DNA of 64,000 nt from Lentisphaeria bacterium. GTDB lineage: Bacteria; Verrucomicrobiota; Lentisphaeria; Victivallales; Victivallaceae. The notes below the pieces were generated by a model. It searched no databases. It was not told the DNA's origin and saw nothing but the letters and a program-made list of their open reading frames with translations. Positions 49,126 through 59,122 of the stretch are shown piece after piece; within the stretch, counting starts at the first letter, position 1, and the number at the start of each line of letters is the position of its first letter. The stretch covers positions 4,464,001 through 4,528,000 of the forward strand of contig CP091727.1 of NCBI GenBank assembly GCA_022009855.1. Direction: 5' to 3'. Made by a program: the position numbers and the translations under genes.

Positions 49126-49405
49126 CCTCCCCGCAGATGGGAGAAAACGCTACCGAAACGGGAATTCCCAACTTCTGCCAGGAGGCGGTCGGGAGAGAGG
49201 GGAAGATTGAACTTCCGCTAGAATTTAATGCTCGAGGGAGCTGGAGGGCCGGTCGCCCTCCAGACCTCCCCCGCAGATGGGAGAAAACGCTACCGAAACG
49301 GGAATTTCCAACTTCTGCCAGGAGGCGGTCGGGAGAGAGGGGGAGATTGAACTTCCGCTAGAATTTAATGCTCGAGGGAGCTGGAGGGCCGGTCGCCCTC
49401 CAGAC
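49126..49405. repeat. Two tandem 140-bp repeats with strong hairpins between convergent genes
   Basis: The unit begins CTCCCCGCAGATGGGAGAAA at about 49126 and recurs at about 49266 with four or five differences. Each unit ends in CTGGAGGGC-CGGTC-GCCCTCCAG (49241-49263 and 49381-49403), a 9-bp GC hairpin. The location between the paaK-like and trpS genes suggests a bidirectional transcription barrier or a mobile repeat. Confidence 0.75.
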
Positions 49406-49593
49406 CCCCCCGCCGGTGAGAAATCTGGGCCGGATTGATACTTATCCGCACGCGGCCCTGCGGGCCTTACTTGTCGGGCTTCGCCCGCCAACTCCTCAAT
49501 CGCCGGAGCGGCTCCGCTCGACTCCGTTCGACTGCGTCGCAATCGCTCCTTGCTGCTTTGCGTTTCGCAAAGCAGTTCTCTCTCACATGCGCT

Positions 49594-49745
49594 CGCGGCG
49601 CTGACCGCGCTGAACAAGGGCGCGGGCCAAGCCGTCGAGTCACGCTTCGCGGCGCTGACCGCGCTGAACAAGAGCGCGGGCCAAGCCGTCGAGTCACGCT
49701 TCGCGGCGCTGACCGCGCTGAACAAGAGCGCGGGCCAAGCCGGAG
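49594..49745. repeat. Nearly three tandem 54-bp GC-rich repeats
   Basis: The unit CGCGGCGCTGACCGCGCTGA then ACAAGAGCGCGGGCC... starts at 49594, 49648 and 49702. The period is a multiple of three, so long frames open on both strands (for example FSAVSAAKRDSTAWPALL repeating every 18 residues), but with no ribosome site. I treat it as non-coding repeat DNA in the long gap between convergent genes. Confidence 0.7.
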
Positions 49746-49770
49746 AGAGGCATTCGCAGTGATATGTACG

Positions 49771-50733
49771 TCAGCGCAACCCGACGGCACGGCGAACTTT
49801 GTCCATCGTCCGGGTCGCCTCCGCCCGCGCCTTCTCCGCTCCTGCGGCAAGGATCTGCCAGACGTAGCCGATATCGCTCTCCAGCTCGGCACGCCGTTTC
49901 CGCATCGGCTCAAAGTAATTCCAGAGCTTCTCAAAGAGCGCAACCTTCGCGTGCCCGTATCCGTACCCGCCGGCCCGGTAGCGCTCCTTCATCTCCTCGA
50001 GCTCCTCCGGCGTCGCCACCAGTTTGTAAAGCGCCACAACGTTGCAGTGATCGGGATCCTTCGGCTTCTCCAACCCCTTGCAGTCGGTCACGATATTCAT
50101 GATCGCCTTGCGAATCTCCTTCTCCTTACCGAAGATCGGAATCGTGTTGTTGTAGCTCTTGGACATCTTCTGCCCGTCGATTCCCGGCACGATCGCCACC
50201 TCGTCAGGAATCAACTCGTCCGGAATGGTGAAGATCTCTCCATACTGGTTGTTGAACTTGATCGCAATGTCCCGGGTGATCTCCAGATGCTGCTTCTGAT
50301 CCTTGCCGACCGGCACCAGATTGCTCTGGTAGATCAGAATGTCCGAAGCCATCAGCACCGGATAGGAAAAAAGTCCGTTGTTGGGCGCAAAACCCTTGGC
50401 GATCTTGTCCTTGTAGCTGTGCGCCCGTTCGAGCAGTCCGACCGGAGTGACGTTGTTCAGAATCCAGGTGAGCTCACACACCTCCGGCACATCCGACTGG
50501 CGGAACAAAACCGTCTTTTCAGTATCGACCCCGCAAGCGAGGTAGTTCAGCGCCAGCTCGAGCACACGCGAGCGGAGCGCATCCGGCGAAGGCCCGGTGG
50601 TGAGTGAATGATAATCTGCAATGAAGAGAAAAGTCTCCCCCTTGTCCTGAATGTTGCACACCTGCCGCATCGCACCGAAATAGTTGCCGATGTGCGGCGT
50701 GCCCGAAGGCTGAATTCCTGTGAGGATTCTCAT
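49771..50733 (-). CDS. trpS: Tryptophanyl-tRNA synthetase
   Basis: Intact, 320 residues. Class I motifs: PSGTPHIGNYFGAM (HIGH box as HIGN) and IDGQKMSKSYNNTI (KMSKS). Length and the C-terminal RKRRAELESDIGYVWQILAA match bacterial TrpRS. It charges tRNA-Trp. GGAG lies about 14 bases before the ATG. The gene follows galK by 18 bases on the same strand. Confidence 0.95.
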   Translation of the reverse strand: MRILTGIQPSGTPHIGNYFGAMRQVCNIQDKGETFLFIADYHSLTTGPSPDALRSRVLELALNYLACGVDTEKTVLFRQSDVPEVCELTWILNNVTPVGLLERAHSYKDKIAKGFAPNNGLFSYPVLMASDILIYQSNLVPVGKDQKQHLEITRDIAIKFNNQYGEIFTIPDELIPDEVAIVPGIDGQKMSKSYNNTIPIFGKEKEIRKAIMNIVTDCKGLEKPKDPDHCNVVALYKLVATPEELEEMKERYRAGGYGYGHAKVALFEKLWNYFEPMRKRRAELESDIGYVWQILAAGAEKARAEATRTMDKVRRAVGLR

Positions 50734-50751
50734 GGTGAAAACGTTCCGCTC

Positions 50752-51907
50752 CTACAGTTTTTTTCGAGGTGGCGCCATCGCCGATGGCGCAGATGATATA
50801 TTCCGGGTCGATGCCGGTCTTCTGCCGATAGCCGGCCTGCACTCTCCGTGCATACTCCTCCGCGCCGGCCGCCTCAACAAGATGGATCGTGATGCCGCCG
50901 AAACCGCCGCCGGAGAGGCGGGCGCCGAGGCAGCCGGGAACCGATTTCGCCAGTTCGACGAGGTAGTCCAGTTCCGGCGTGCTGTTTTCAAAATTGACCC
51001 GGCTCGACTCATGCGACTCGAACCAGAGCCGGCCGAAACCGCGGACGTCGTTCGCTTCGAGCAGCCGAACCGCCTCCAGCACGCGAGTGCATTCCCCGAC
51101 CACATGGAGCGCGCGGCGGAACTCCCGCTCGGTCAGCGCCTCGCGGGCGTCGGAGAGCTGTTCGAGCGAAACATCGCGGAGCGTCTTGACATCCGGATAG
51201 ATCTGCGAGAGCTTCTCCGCGGCGCTTTCACAATCCTGCCGCCGGACGTTGTATTCCGAATCAACCAGGTTGTGCTTGACCATCGAATTGATGACCACGA
51301 TCGAATAGCCCGCCGGAAGCGGCACCGTCCGGAGCACCTCCACCGAACGGAAGTCGGAGAGAATCATCGAATTCTTCTTGCCGAAGATCGAACTGAACTG
51401 ATCGAGCAGTCCGCTCTTGAGCCCCATGTAGTTGTTTTCCACCCCCTGCCCCACCCGGGCCCAGTCGGCGGGCGAAAGCGAAATGGAGAACGCTTCACGG
51501 AAAGCAAATCCCGCCGCCGTCTCCAGCGCTGCCGAGCTGGACATGCCGGCCGAAAGCGGCACCGAACTCTCCATGCCCGCGTCGAACGCACCGACCTGGA
51601 TTCCGCGCTTGCGGAGCTCCACAATCACCCCCTTGACGTAATTGCTCCAATCCTTCGGGATCGCCGTTTCGATGTCGTCAAGATCGAATTCCCGGCTGCT
51701 TCCGTCGCGGAAATCCTTGATGCGGCAGTGCTTCCCTTCAACCGGACGCAGAGCGAAACGAGTATCCTGCTCGACGGCGCAGGAGAGGACGAACCCCTGA
51801 TTGTAGTCGGTGTGGTTACCGAGGATTTCGAGCCGTCCGGGGGCGCGGGCAATCACGGTCGGGGCGGCACCGTACAGAGCGGTGAAATCGCGAATCAACT
51901 TTTCCAT
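50752..51907 (-). CDS. galK: Galactokinase
   Basis: About 384 residues. Substrate motif GRLEILGNHTDYNQGFVLSC, ATP motif SVPLSAGMSSSAALETAAGF, and SGGGFGGITIHLVEAAG, the three GHMP signatures. A surplus base in the final A run (near 50759) would read on into trpS; with one A removed the gene ends ...ATSKKL at 50752. It phosphorylates galactose at C1, first step of the Leloir route. It could use galactose freed by the GH36 enzyme encoded at 56854. Confidence 0.9.
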
Positions 51908-51931
51908 ACTGAAAACTCCTTTTCGATTATG

Positions 51932-53111
51932 TTACATGAAACAGATTCTGGAAATGCACTGGTCAAAACTTTCACGGCCGCTCAGGATGTCGATCTGGAT
52001 CCGAAGGTAGTAAAGCGGCACGTCGCAACGGTCCAGCTTCGGAATCCGGACCGCATCCTTCTCGGTGGTCACGATGAACTCCGCCCCCGCCGCCTTCGCC
52101 TGATTGACGAAATCGATGATCTCCTGCTGGGTATAGCGGTGGTGGTCGGCGTAGTGGTCGCGCAGCACCAGTTCGGCGCCTAGCTCCTCGAGGAAGCGTT
52201 CGAATCCCGCCGGAACCGCAATCGCCGAAAGCGCCGCCACCTTCGCCCCGCGGAGCTTCTCCAGCGGTTCGGTCCGCCCGCCGGAAAAAAGCCGGACCAG
52301 GTACTTCGGCCGGTGGCAGCACTCAATGATCTCGGCCCGCCGGGTGTGGCGCCGCAGAAAGTGCTTCAGATGGTTCAACTTGTGGCTTCCGTCGGACTTG
52401 GTGAGAAAGATGTAGTCCGCCCGCCGGATATTCTTGATCGGCTCACGCAGGATTCCCCGCGGCAGCACATGGCCGTTGCCGAAGGGATCGGTGGAGTCCA
52501 CCAGCACGATGTTAATGTGCGGCTTGAGCATGAGGTACTGGAAGCCGTCGTCGAGAATGATGACGTCGGTCTGGTACTGATCCACCGCGTAGAGCCCTGA
52601 TTTCACCCGGTCCTTGTCGACCAGCACGGCGACGTCGCGCAGGTTCGACGCAAGCATGTAGGGGCTCGTCACCCGCATAGTCGGATTCCAGCAACAGGTC
52701 GCGGCCGTCGGAAACCACCTTGGGCGGCACTTCAATCTTCTGTGAGCGGAACATGTGCATGAGCTTGTAACCGAGCGAACGCTTGCGGCTGCGGTAGCCG
52801 CGGCTGAGAATCGCCACCTTGCGCCCCTGCGCGCTGAGCGTGCGCGCGAACACCTCCACCACCGGCGTCTTGCCGGTGCCGCCGCAGGAGAGGTTGCCGA
52901 TGCTGACCACCAGACAGCCGAGCGCGTGGTTGCGGATCACCCGCTTGTCGTACATCCAGAGGCGAAACTGCACCGCCATGCGGTAAAAACGCGACGCCAC
53001 GAAAAGCAGATCGATCAGCACCCGGTCATACCAGCGGCGGCAGCGGCCGGCCATCAGATCGAGAAAATACTGCTCGATCTCCTCCGGCTTCAGCTTGAAA
53101 TGCGAATGCAT
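51932..53111 (-). CDS. lpxK: Tetraacyldisaccharide 4'-kinase
   Basis: About 393 residues after removing one C near 52663. Starts MHSHFKLKPEEIEQYFLDLM; the P-loop is SIGNLSCGGTGKTPVVEVFA, followed by VAILSRGYRSRK, DYAGDEPYMLASN and DVIILDDGFQYLML. It phosphorylates the lipid A disaccharide at the inner membrane; a hydrophobic segment (VLIDLLFVASRFYRMAVQFR) near the N-terminus anchors it. Shows the cell makes lipopolysaccharide. Upstream of galK by 24 bases, same strand. Confidence 0.9.
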
Positions 53112-53175
53112 ACGACTCCCATGCGTAATATCCTGTAAAATATATAAATTAATGCCGGTTTGCCGCCGGTGCAAG

Positions 53176-53204
53176 TTGGCAGCGCGGATTTTTGGAATTA
53201 TATT
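53176..53204 (+). promoter_or_regulatory. Promoter of the HD-domain gene
   Basis: TTGGCA at 53176-53181 and TATATT at 53199-53204, 17-base spacer, 25 bases before the ATG. Confidence 0.75.
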
Positions 53205-53228
53205 AAGAAGAATACCGGAACAATCCCT

Positions 53229-53984
53229 ATGAAACAACAGCTCAAATCCTTTTTCACCGCCTATGCCGACCGCTTTCTCGCCGGAGAGGCGGATTTCGAC
53301 CGGAACATCCTGCTCAAGCGCGACCACTCCCTGCGGGTGCTCCGGGAGGCCGAAGCGCTCGCCGCCGCCGAAATCCCCGATGCCGAAACGCGGAACCTCA
53401 CGGAAATCGCCGCGCTGCTGCACGATCTCAGCCGCTTCGAACAGTTCCGGAAATTCCGCACCTACAACGACCTCGCCAGCTTCGACCACGGCAACCGCTC
53501 CGCCGAACTGGCCGAAGAGATGCGGCTGCTCGACGGGCTCGACGCCGCGGCGCAGACCGACATCCTCGACGCGATCCGCCACCACAACAAGCTGGCCCTG
53601 CCGGAGAACCTTTCTCCGCGTGGCGCCGTCATCGCCCGGGCGGTGCGCGACGCGGACAAGCTCGACATCTTCCCGATCCTGCTGGAATACCTCGCGCAGC
53701 CGGACAACGAGGTGGTCGTCCTCAATTTAAAGCCGTCTCCGGAACTTACTCCCGCAGTGCTGAACGATATGCTCGCCGGACGCTGCCCGAAACTGCGCGA
53801 CCTGAAGACAAAAACCGATTTCCTGGTTGCGAAGCTGCTGTGGATCAACGACCTCAACTTCCGCCACAGCCTGCGGGAGTTCCGCCGCCGCGACTATGTC
53901 GGGCGCCTGTCGCGCTACCTGCCGGATACGCCGGAGGTGCGCACCATCCGCGCCGCCGTCGAAGCGCGGCTGGCGCAGGCGTGA
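53229..53984 (+). CDS. HD-domain phosphohydrolase
   Basis: Intact, 251 residues. HD superfamily metal ligands appear as RDHSLRVLREAEALA (first His), IAALLHDLSRFEQF (HD), and DAIRHHNKLALPE plus RAVRDADKLDIFPILLEY. Members hydrolyse nucleotides or similar phosphoesters; substrate unknown. No membrane segment. Divergent from lpxK and followed by uvsE on the same strand. Confidence 0.85.
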   Translation: MKQQLKSFFTAYADRFLAGEADFDRNILLKRDHSLRVLREAEALAAAEIPDAETRNLTEIAALLHDLSRFEQFRKFRTYNDLASFDHGNRSAELAEEMRLLDGLDAAAQTDILDAIRHHNKLALPENLSPRGAVIARAVRDADKLDIFPILLEYLAQPDNEVVVLNLKPSPELTPAVLNDMLAGRCPKLRDLKTKTDFLVAKLLWINDLNFRHSLREFRRRDYVGRLSRYLPDTPEVRTIRAAVEARLAQA

Positions 53985-54086
53985 TTCAGACGGGAAATTC
54001 CCGTCGAAACGCGGATTCCGGCGGAATTCCGGCTTGACTTTTCCGGCAGAAGTTCTACCGTAAGAGAAGAGAGGAGCGCGTTTGTC

Positions 54087-55000
54087 ATGATCGAATGGGG
54101 GCTTTGCTGCATTTTCCGCGAGGAGCCGATCCGGTTCCGGCGCGCCACCGCCGCCTCGCTGCGCCCCCTCCCCCGGCCGGAACAGCTGCGGAAACTCGCC
54201 GCCCTCATCCGGAGCAACGCCGAACAGCTGAAGCTGGCCTTCGAACGCTGCGCCCAATTGCACATCGGCGCCTTCCGGATCAACTCCGAACTGCTGATGC
54301 TGGCCACCCACGCCGACGTGGGCTACCGTCTGGAAGAGCTGCCGGAAACCGACACACTGCAAAAACTCTTCGACGAAGCGCGAAGCCGCGCCGACCGGAT
54401 CGGACTGCGGCGGAGTCTCCATCCCGATCAGTTCGTCGTTTTGAACTCTCCGGAACCGCGGGTGCGGGCAAATTCCCGGGCCGAACTGGAGCATCAGTTT
54501 CTTCTTTCCGAGCTGTGCGGCGCAACCGAGATCAACCTTCACGCCGGCGGCGTCTACGGCGACAAGTCCGCCGCGCTCGACCGGCTCCGGCGCGAAATCA
54601 ATGCCCTGCCAGATCCCGTTCGCCGAAAGCTCACCCTGGAAAATGACGACCGCAGTTACACGCCTTCGGACCTGCTGCCGCTCTGCCGGGAACTGGAAAT
54701 CCCCTTCACCTACGACGTCCACCACCACCGGGTCAACCCCGACCATCTTACGATCGAAGAGGCGACCCGGGCGGCGGCGGAGACGTGGCACAGTCGAAAG
54801 ATTCCGCCCCATGTCCACCTCTCCAGCCCTCAACTGCCGTGGGGAGTCCCCGGCGACCACCGGCCCCCACGCCGACTGGATCGATCCGACCGACTTCCCG
54901 GAGTGCTGGCGCGGAATGAAGCTCACGGTGGATGTGGAAGCCAAGAAAAAAGGAAACAGCCATCGCGGCCCTGCGCAACGCGCTCGGTCCGGATTTCTGA
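54087..55000 (+). CDS. uvsE: UV DNA damage endonuclease (UvsE/UvdE)
   Basis: About 304 residues after repair of G4 near 54841 and A6 near 54951. TIM-barrel motifs: IEWGLCCIFREEPIRFRRAT, LHIGAFRINSELLMLATHAD, SLHPDQFVVLNSPEP, INLHAGGVYGDKSAAL, KLTLENDDRSYTPSDLLPLC and YDVHHHRVNPD, which carry the metal-binding His, Asp and Glu. It nicks 5' to UV photoproducts, a repair route independent of UvrABC. AGAGGAGCG precedes the ATG. Confidence 0.9.
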
Positions 55001-55018
55001 AACGAAAGGGCCCCTTCC

Positions 55019-56090
55019 ATGCAGAATCTCTACATCGGCGCAAAACCGAAGAAACCCGGTCTCCTGCCGGGTACCATGGTCTTCACCGGCGAACGGAAAG
55101 TCGGTGAGATCACCCTGGAAGCATTTCGTTACAACGCGACGGAAATTCAACGCTTCGAACTGAAGAAGCCGTCGGAAATTCCGGCGCTCCTGCGCGACGA
55201 TGCAATCCTCTGGCTGAACGTCAACGGCCTCCACGCGCCCGAAATCATCGCCGAAATCGGCGCCATCTTCGGCATCAACAGCCTGTTTCTGGAGGACATC
55301 CTCAACGTCGGGCAGCGGCCCAAGGTGGAGTTCGGTCCGGACTATCTCTTCTACGTCCAGAAGATGATCCGTGCCGACCAGGCGGAGGAGTGCCTCAACA
55401 TCGAGCAGATCAGCTTCATCCACGGCCGCAACTATCTGCTCACCTTTCAGGAGACCGAAGGAGACGTCTTCGATTCGGTCCGGCAACGGCTGACCAAGAA
55501 CATCGGCAGAATCCGCAAAGCCGGAGCCGACTACCTTGCCTACGCGCTGATGGATATGCTCGTCGATCAATATTTCGTCGTGCTGGACAACCTGCGCGAA
55601 CTGCTCGAACCGCTCGACGACGACGCCCTCGATCCCTCCGCCGGCGAAGACCTGCCGGCGGCCGTTCGAAACTGCAAAAAATCAGCTGATTCTGCTCCGG
55701 CGCTCCATCTCTCCAATGCGCGAAGTGATCGACGGAATCCTCCGCGACGGCGGCGATTTCTGGGAAGATGCAACCGTGCCCTATCTCAACGACCTGCGCG
55801 ACCATCTGCTCACCGTCACCGAGACGATCGACTCCTACCGGGAGAACCTCTCGGGCGTGCTCGAGCTCCACCTCGCGATGCTCAGCCAGAAGATGAACAG
55901 CATCATGCGGATCCTCACCGTAATCGCCACCATCTTCATCCCGCTCACCTTTGCCGCGGGAATCTACGGGATGAACTTCGACTACATGCCGGAACTGCGC
56001 TGGCACTATGGATACTTTCTGTTCTGGGGATTCTGCATCATCACCGGCGTGTTCATGCTGGCCGCCTTCAAATGGAAGAAATGGCTCTGA
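55019..56090 (+). CDS. corA: CorA-type magnesium/cobalt transporter
   Basis: About 357 residues after repair of A6 near 55675. A large cytoplasmic N-domain (ILWLNVNGLHAPEIIAEIGA; LFLEDILNVGQRPKVEF) leads into the long stalk helix and two C-terminal membrane segments, with the signature in TFAAGIYGMNFDYMPEL (GMN) and a basic end (KWKKWL). Pentameric channel in the inner membrane for Mg2+ uptake. Starts 18 bases after uvsE. Confidence 0.9.
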
Positions 56091-56187
56091 ACCGCCGCTT
56101 GCAATCGCCGGATTCCCGTGATACGTTAATCCGGCGGGCGGCGAAAATTCCGTACCGCCCCCAGAAACCGGAAAGGATTTTTACACG

Positions 56188-56847
56188 ATGAACTGGATCG
56201 TCAACCAGCGCAGCTACACCGCGCAGCGCGTCTTCTGCATCGGCAGAAACTACGTCGAACATATCGCCGAACTCGGCAACGAAAGACCGGAACAACCGGT
56301 GATCTTCACCAAACCGGCCACCTCGCTGCATCCGGTTGCCGAACCGGTCATTCCGCTGCCCCGCTGCGGCGAACTCCCCCACTACGAAACCGAAATCACC
56401 GTGCTCGTCGGAACAAAAGGGGTGCCGCGCACCACGGAGGAGGCGGTCACCTTCATCGCCGGAATCGGCGTCGGACTCGACCTCACGCTCCGCGAAACCC
56501 AGGAGAAACTGCTCGCACACGGTCTGCCGTGGGAGATCTGCAAAGGCTTTGACCACAGCGCCCCCATCGGCGACTTCGCCCCCTTCTCCGGCACGGCGGA
56601 GACGCTGGCGCAGCTCCGTTTCACCGGAGAGATCAACGGCGAACTCCGCCAGCAGGGCGACAGCGCAAAGATGATCTTCTCCATTCCGGAACTTCTCCTC
56701 GCCGTCGCCCGTTACTGGGAGCTTCTGCCGGGAGATGTGCTCTTCACCGGCACCCCGAAGGGGGTCGGCGCACTCGCGCCCGGCGACCGGCTCCGGATCA
56801 CCGATCCGGCCGGACGCTCCTTCATGTGGCACCTCGCCGAGCGCTGA
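56188..56847 (+). CDS. Fumarylacetoacetate hydrolase-family protein
   Basis: Intact, 219 residues. FAH core: RVFCIGRNYVEHIAELGN, ETEITVLVGTKG (metal Glu residues), GIGVGLDLTLRETQEKLLAH, GDSAKMIFSIPELL and LFTGTPKGVGALAPGD. Related enzymes are hydrolases, decarboxylases or isomerases of oxo-acids such as acylpyruvates; the specific reaction is not clear. Converges with the GH36 gene, 6 bases between stops. Confidence 0.85.
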   Translation: MNWIVNQRSYTAQRVFCIGRNYVEHIAELGNERPEQPVIFTKPATSLHPVAEPVIPLPRCGELPHYETEITVLVGTKGVPRTTEEAVTFIAGIGVGLDLTLRETQEKLLAHGLPWEICKGFDHSAPIGDFAPFSGTAETLAQLRFTGEINGELRQQGDSAKMIFSIPELLLAVARYWELLPGDVLFTGTPKGVGALAPGDRLRITDPAGRSFMWHLAER

Positions 56848-56853
56848 ATTGCC

Positions 56854-58995
56854 TCACCGCTCCAGCAGAAACGCACAGCCGGTGAACGGAACAAGTCCGG
56901 TAACCGCGAGCTCGTTGCCGTCGACGCGGCAGGATACGCCCTCCGGAGCGAAGACGCGGCGCAAACGGCGCTTCTCCTCCAGAGGCACCCGGAGCGAGGC
57001 GGGCCCTCCCCCGAAGGTGTGAATCACCGCATAATCACACGTTTCGCCGGAACGGAAAAAGATCTGCGAGCCGCGCGGCCGGGTGAACGAGGGGGCCATG
57101 TCGCGGATCAGCCGGGTGCGGCCGCGGCGGATTGCCGGGACGCAGGCGCGGTAGAACTCCACGCCGTCGAACATGATCTTCCGCCGCGCCTCGTCCAGTT
57201 TGGCGATGTCGCCGGAGAGGCAGAGCCGCCCGAGCAATCCCGCCGCAAGCGAGTAATGGAGCCGGTTCGAATCGTCCCAACTGCGCAGCGTCGCCCAGAG
57301 CTGATTGTGCCGCATCGGGATCAGCCGCGCGACATTCGCCCCGACGATCGGAATCTCCACCCCTTCATGCACATCGGTCGAACTTGCCATCGCGCCGATC
57401 CGCATCCATCCCGCCGTCAGCCGGTGGCCGCCGGAGGAGCAGATTTCGATCACCAGATCCGGCAGCTCGCGCCGGATTCGGCGGAAGAAGTTCTCCACCG
57501 CCTCCATGTGGAGCCGCAGCTCTTCGGCGGGGACCTCCCGGCCGTCGCAGCCGAAGCCGGTCGGACCATTGTAGTCCACCTTCATGTAACCGAACCCGTT
57601 GTCGCGCAGAAAACGGATCACCTTCTCTCCGAGATATTCGATCACCGCGGGGTTGCGGAAATCGAGGAAGCGGCGGGTGCCCGACTTCAGCACCTTGCCG
57701 TCGAGGTGAAGCAGCCACTCCGGGTGCTCGTTTGCCAGTTTGGAATCCTCCGTCGCCACCTCGAACTCAAACCAGATGCCGGGGCGAAATCCCGCGTTGC
57801 GGATGACTTCGGTGAAAGCGCCGATACCGCCATCCGGATAGTTCTCCGGCGGAACGTTCCAGTCACCGATGCCGCATAGCGCATCCACGCCGCCGTGAAA
57901 CCAGCCGGCGTCGAGCACAAAGTATTTGACATTGCAGCCGTGGAGCGTTTCCAGCACCGGCATCAGATTTCCCGGCAGCGGCTTTCCCCAGGTGGTGCAC
58001 CACTCGTTGAAGATTACCGGCAGATCCTGCTCCGAGGCAGGCTGCGTGTCAACCTCCTCCTCCTGATACGCGGTCAGCCGGGGCAGAAGTTCGTCGATGC
58101 CGCCGCGCGTACAGCTCACCACTGCGGCAGGACCGCAGATCGACTCGCCGGGAGCAAGCCTCCGGGTCCACTGACCGAACTCCCGGTCCACCATGCCGCC
58201 GGAGAGATTGAAGAAGTCGCAGAACCGGCTGACCTCCAACTGCCACGACCCGACGGCGGACAGTGCCGCCCCCCAGGTCACGCCGGCACGGGTATCCTCA
58301 AATGCCACCTGCGGGAAATATCCCCGCACCGGCATCGATCCCCGCTCGCCGAAGCGGAGCACCCGGACGCCGTACGCGCTCCACGACCTCTCCATGCCCA
58401 GCTCCTCGACGCTGCGGGATTCGTGCCGCCCCTCACCGCTCCAGTTGGAACTCCAGCGGTGAATGCGGTAACACTCCACGCCGTCGTCCGGCTGGAACGG
58501 CGAAAGCAGTCCGAGCGAAAAGCTCGAGAGCATCTCCACGGTCACAACATCGCTGCCGGAGTTGGTGAGCGTGGTGTTGATTTCGATCCAGGGGCGGCCC
58601 GGCAGATGGCGCATGGTCTGCTCCAGCCGGAGTCCGCGCGCATCGTGAAAGAGCAGAACCGCGTTGCCCTCCTCCTGCCGGAGGCCGTCGAAGAGGAGCT
58701 GGTCGACACTGCCGGAATTGCGCAGGGTGCGGCCGGCGGGAAAAGTTATCCCAGTACGCATCACCGGCGATCTTGAACTGCACCGCGCTCTCCGGTTGGA
58801 TCGCCAGAACGTTCCGGTCCCCGAGAGGGTGTAGCCGCGACAGCCGACGGTGTCGTTGAGGAGCTTGCAATGCTCCGGAATCTCCTCCTCCATCCCCGCC
58901 GGCACCAACGTAAAACAGATCTTCCCCTTTTCACGGAAAAACATCGCCGTCATATCGCCGAATGCGACGCGGCCGATCTCTTCAAAAATTTTCAT
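56854..58995 (-). CDS. GH36 alpha-galactosidase (two compensating indels)
   Basis: About 713 residues; GGAAAGG before the ATG at 58995. N-terminal beta-supersandwich, then the barrel: VIFNEWCTTWGKPLPGNLMP, KYFVLDAGWFHGG, RPGIWFEFEVATEDSKL, FGYMKVDYNGPTGFGCDG (nucleophile Asp), DLVIEICSSGGHRLTAGWMR and ASSTDVHEGVEIP (acid/base Asp), then RHNQLWATLRSWDDSNRLHY. Cytoplasmic, no signal peptide. Between about 58740 and 58830 the frame shifts and returns; the repaired stretch reads LAIQPESAVQFKIAGDAYWD. It releases alpha-galactose, which galK could phosphorylate. Preceded by a LacI-type operator. Confidence 0.85.
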   Translation of the reverse strand: MKIFEEIGRVAFGDMTAMFFREKGKICFTLVPAGMEEEIPEHCKLLNDTVGCRGYTLSGTGTFWRSNRRARCSSRSPVMRTGITFPAGRTLRNSGSVDQLLFDGLRQEEGNAVLLFHDARGLRLEQTMRHLPGRPWIEINTTLTNSGSDVVTVEMLSSFSLGLLSPFQPDDGVECYRIHRWSSNWSGEGRHESRSVEELGMERSWSAYGVRVLRFGERGSMPVRGYFPQVAFEDTRAGVTWGAALSAVGSWQLEVSRFCDFFNLSGGMVDREFGQWTRRLAPGESICGPAAVVSCTRGGIDELLPRLTAYQEEEVDTQPASEQDLPVIFNEWCTTWGKPLPGNLMPVLETLHGCNVKYFVLDAGWFHGGVDALCGIGDWNVPPENYPDGGIGAFTEVIRNAGFRPGIWFEFEVATEDSKLANEHPEWLLHLDGKVLKSGTRRFLDFRNPAVIEYLGEKVIRFLRDNGFGYMKVDYNGPTGFGCDGREVPAEELRLHMEAVENFFRRIRRELPDLVIEICSSGGHRLTAGWMRIGAMASSTDVHEGVEIPIVGANVARLIPMRHNQLWATLRSWDDSNRLHYSLAAGLLGRLCLSGDIAKLDEARRKIMFDGVEFYRACVPAIRRGRTRLIRDMAPSFTRPRGSQIFFRSGETCDYAVIHTFGGGPASLRVPLEEKRRLRRVFAPEGVSCRVDGNELAVTGLVPFTGCAFLLER

Positions 58996-59065
58996 AGCCT
59001 TTCCGGCCTCCCTGTTCCGCGCCCCAGATTCCGCCCGGGTGCGTCCGGCGTGTATAATATCATCG

Positions 59066-59082
59066 TTCAAAGCGCTTTTCAA
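59066..59082 (-). promoter_or_regulatory. LacI-type operator and promoter of the GH36 gene
   Basis: On the minus strand TTGAAAAGCGCTTTGAA is a near-perfect dyad around AAGCGCTT, the usual LacI-family core. The same stretch supplies TTGAAA as -35, with TATTAT 17 bases on as -10. Binding would block the polymerase. Confidence 0.65.
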
Positions 59083-59122
59083 CCACCCGGGGAAAGCTTC
59101 CGGCAGAAAAAACAGCAGGCGG

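Noticed and set aside
49225..49725. Minus-strand frame with 18-residue repeats (FSAVSAAKRDSTAWPALL)
   Set aside because: It arises from the 54-bp tandem repeat, lacks a ribosome site and has no plausible start.
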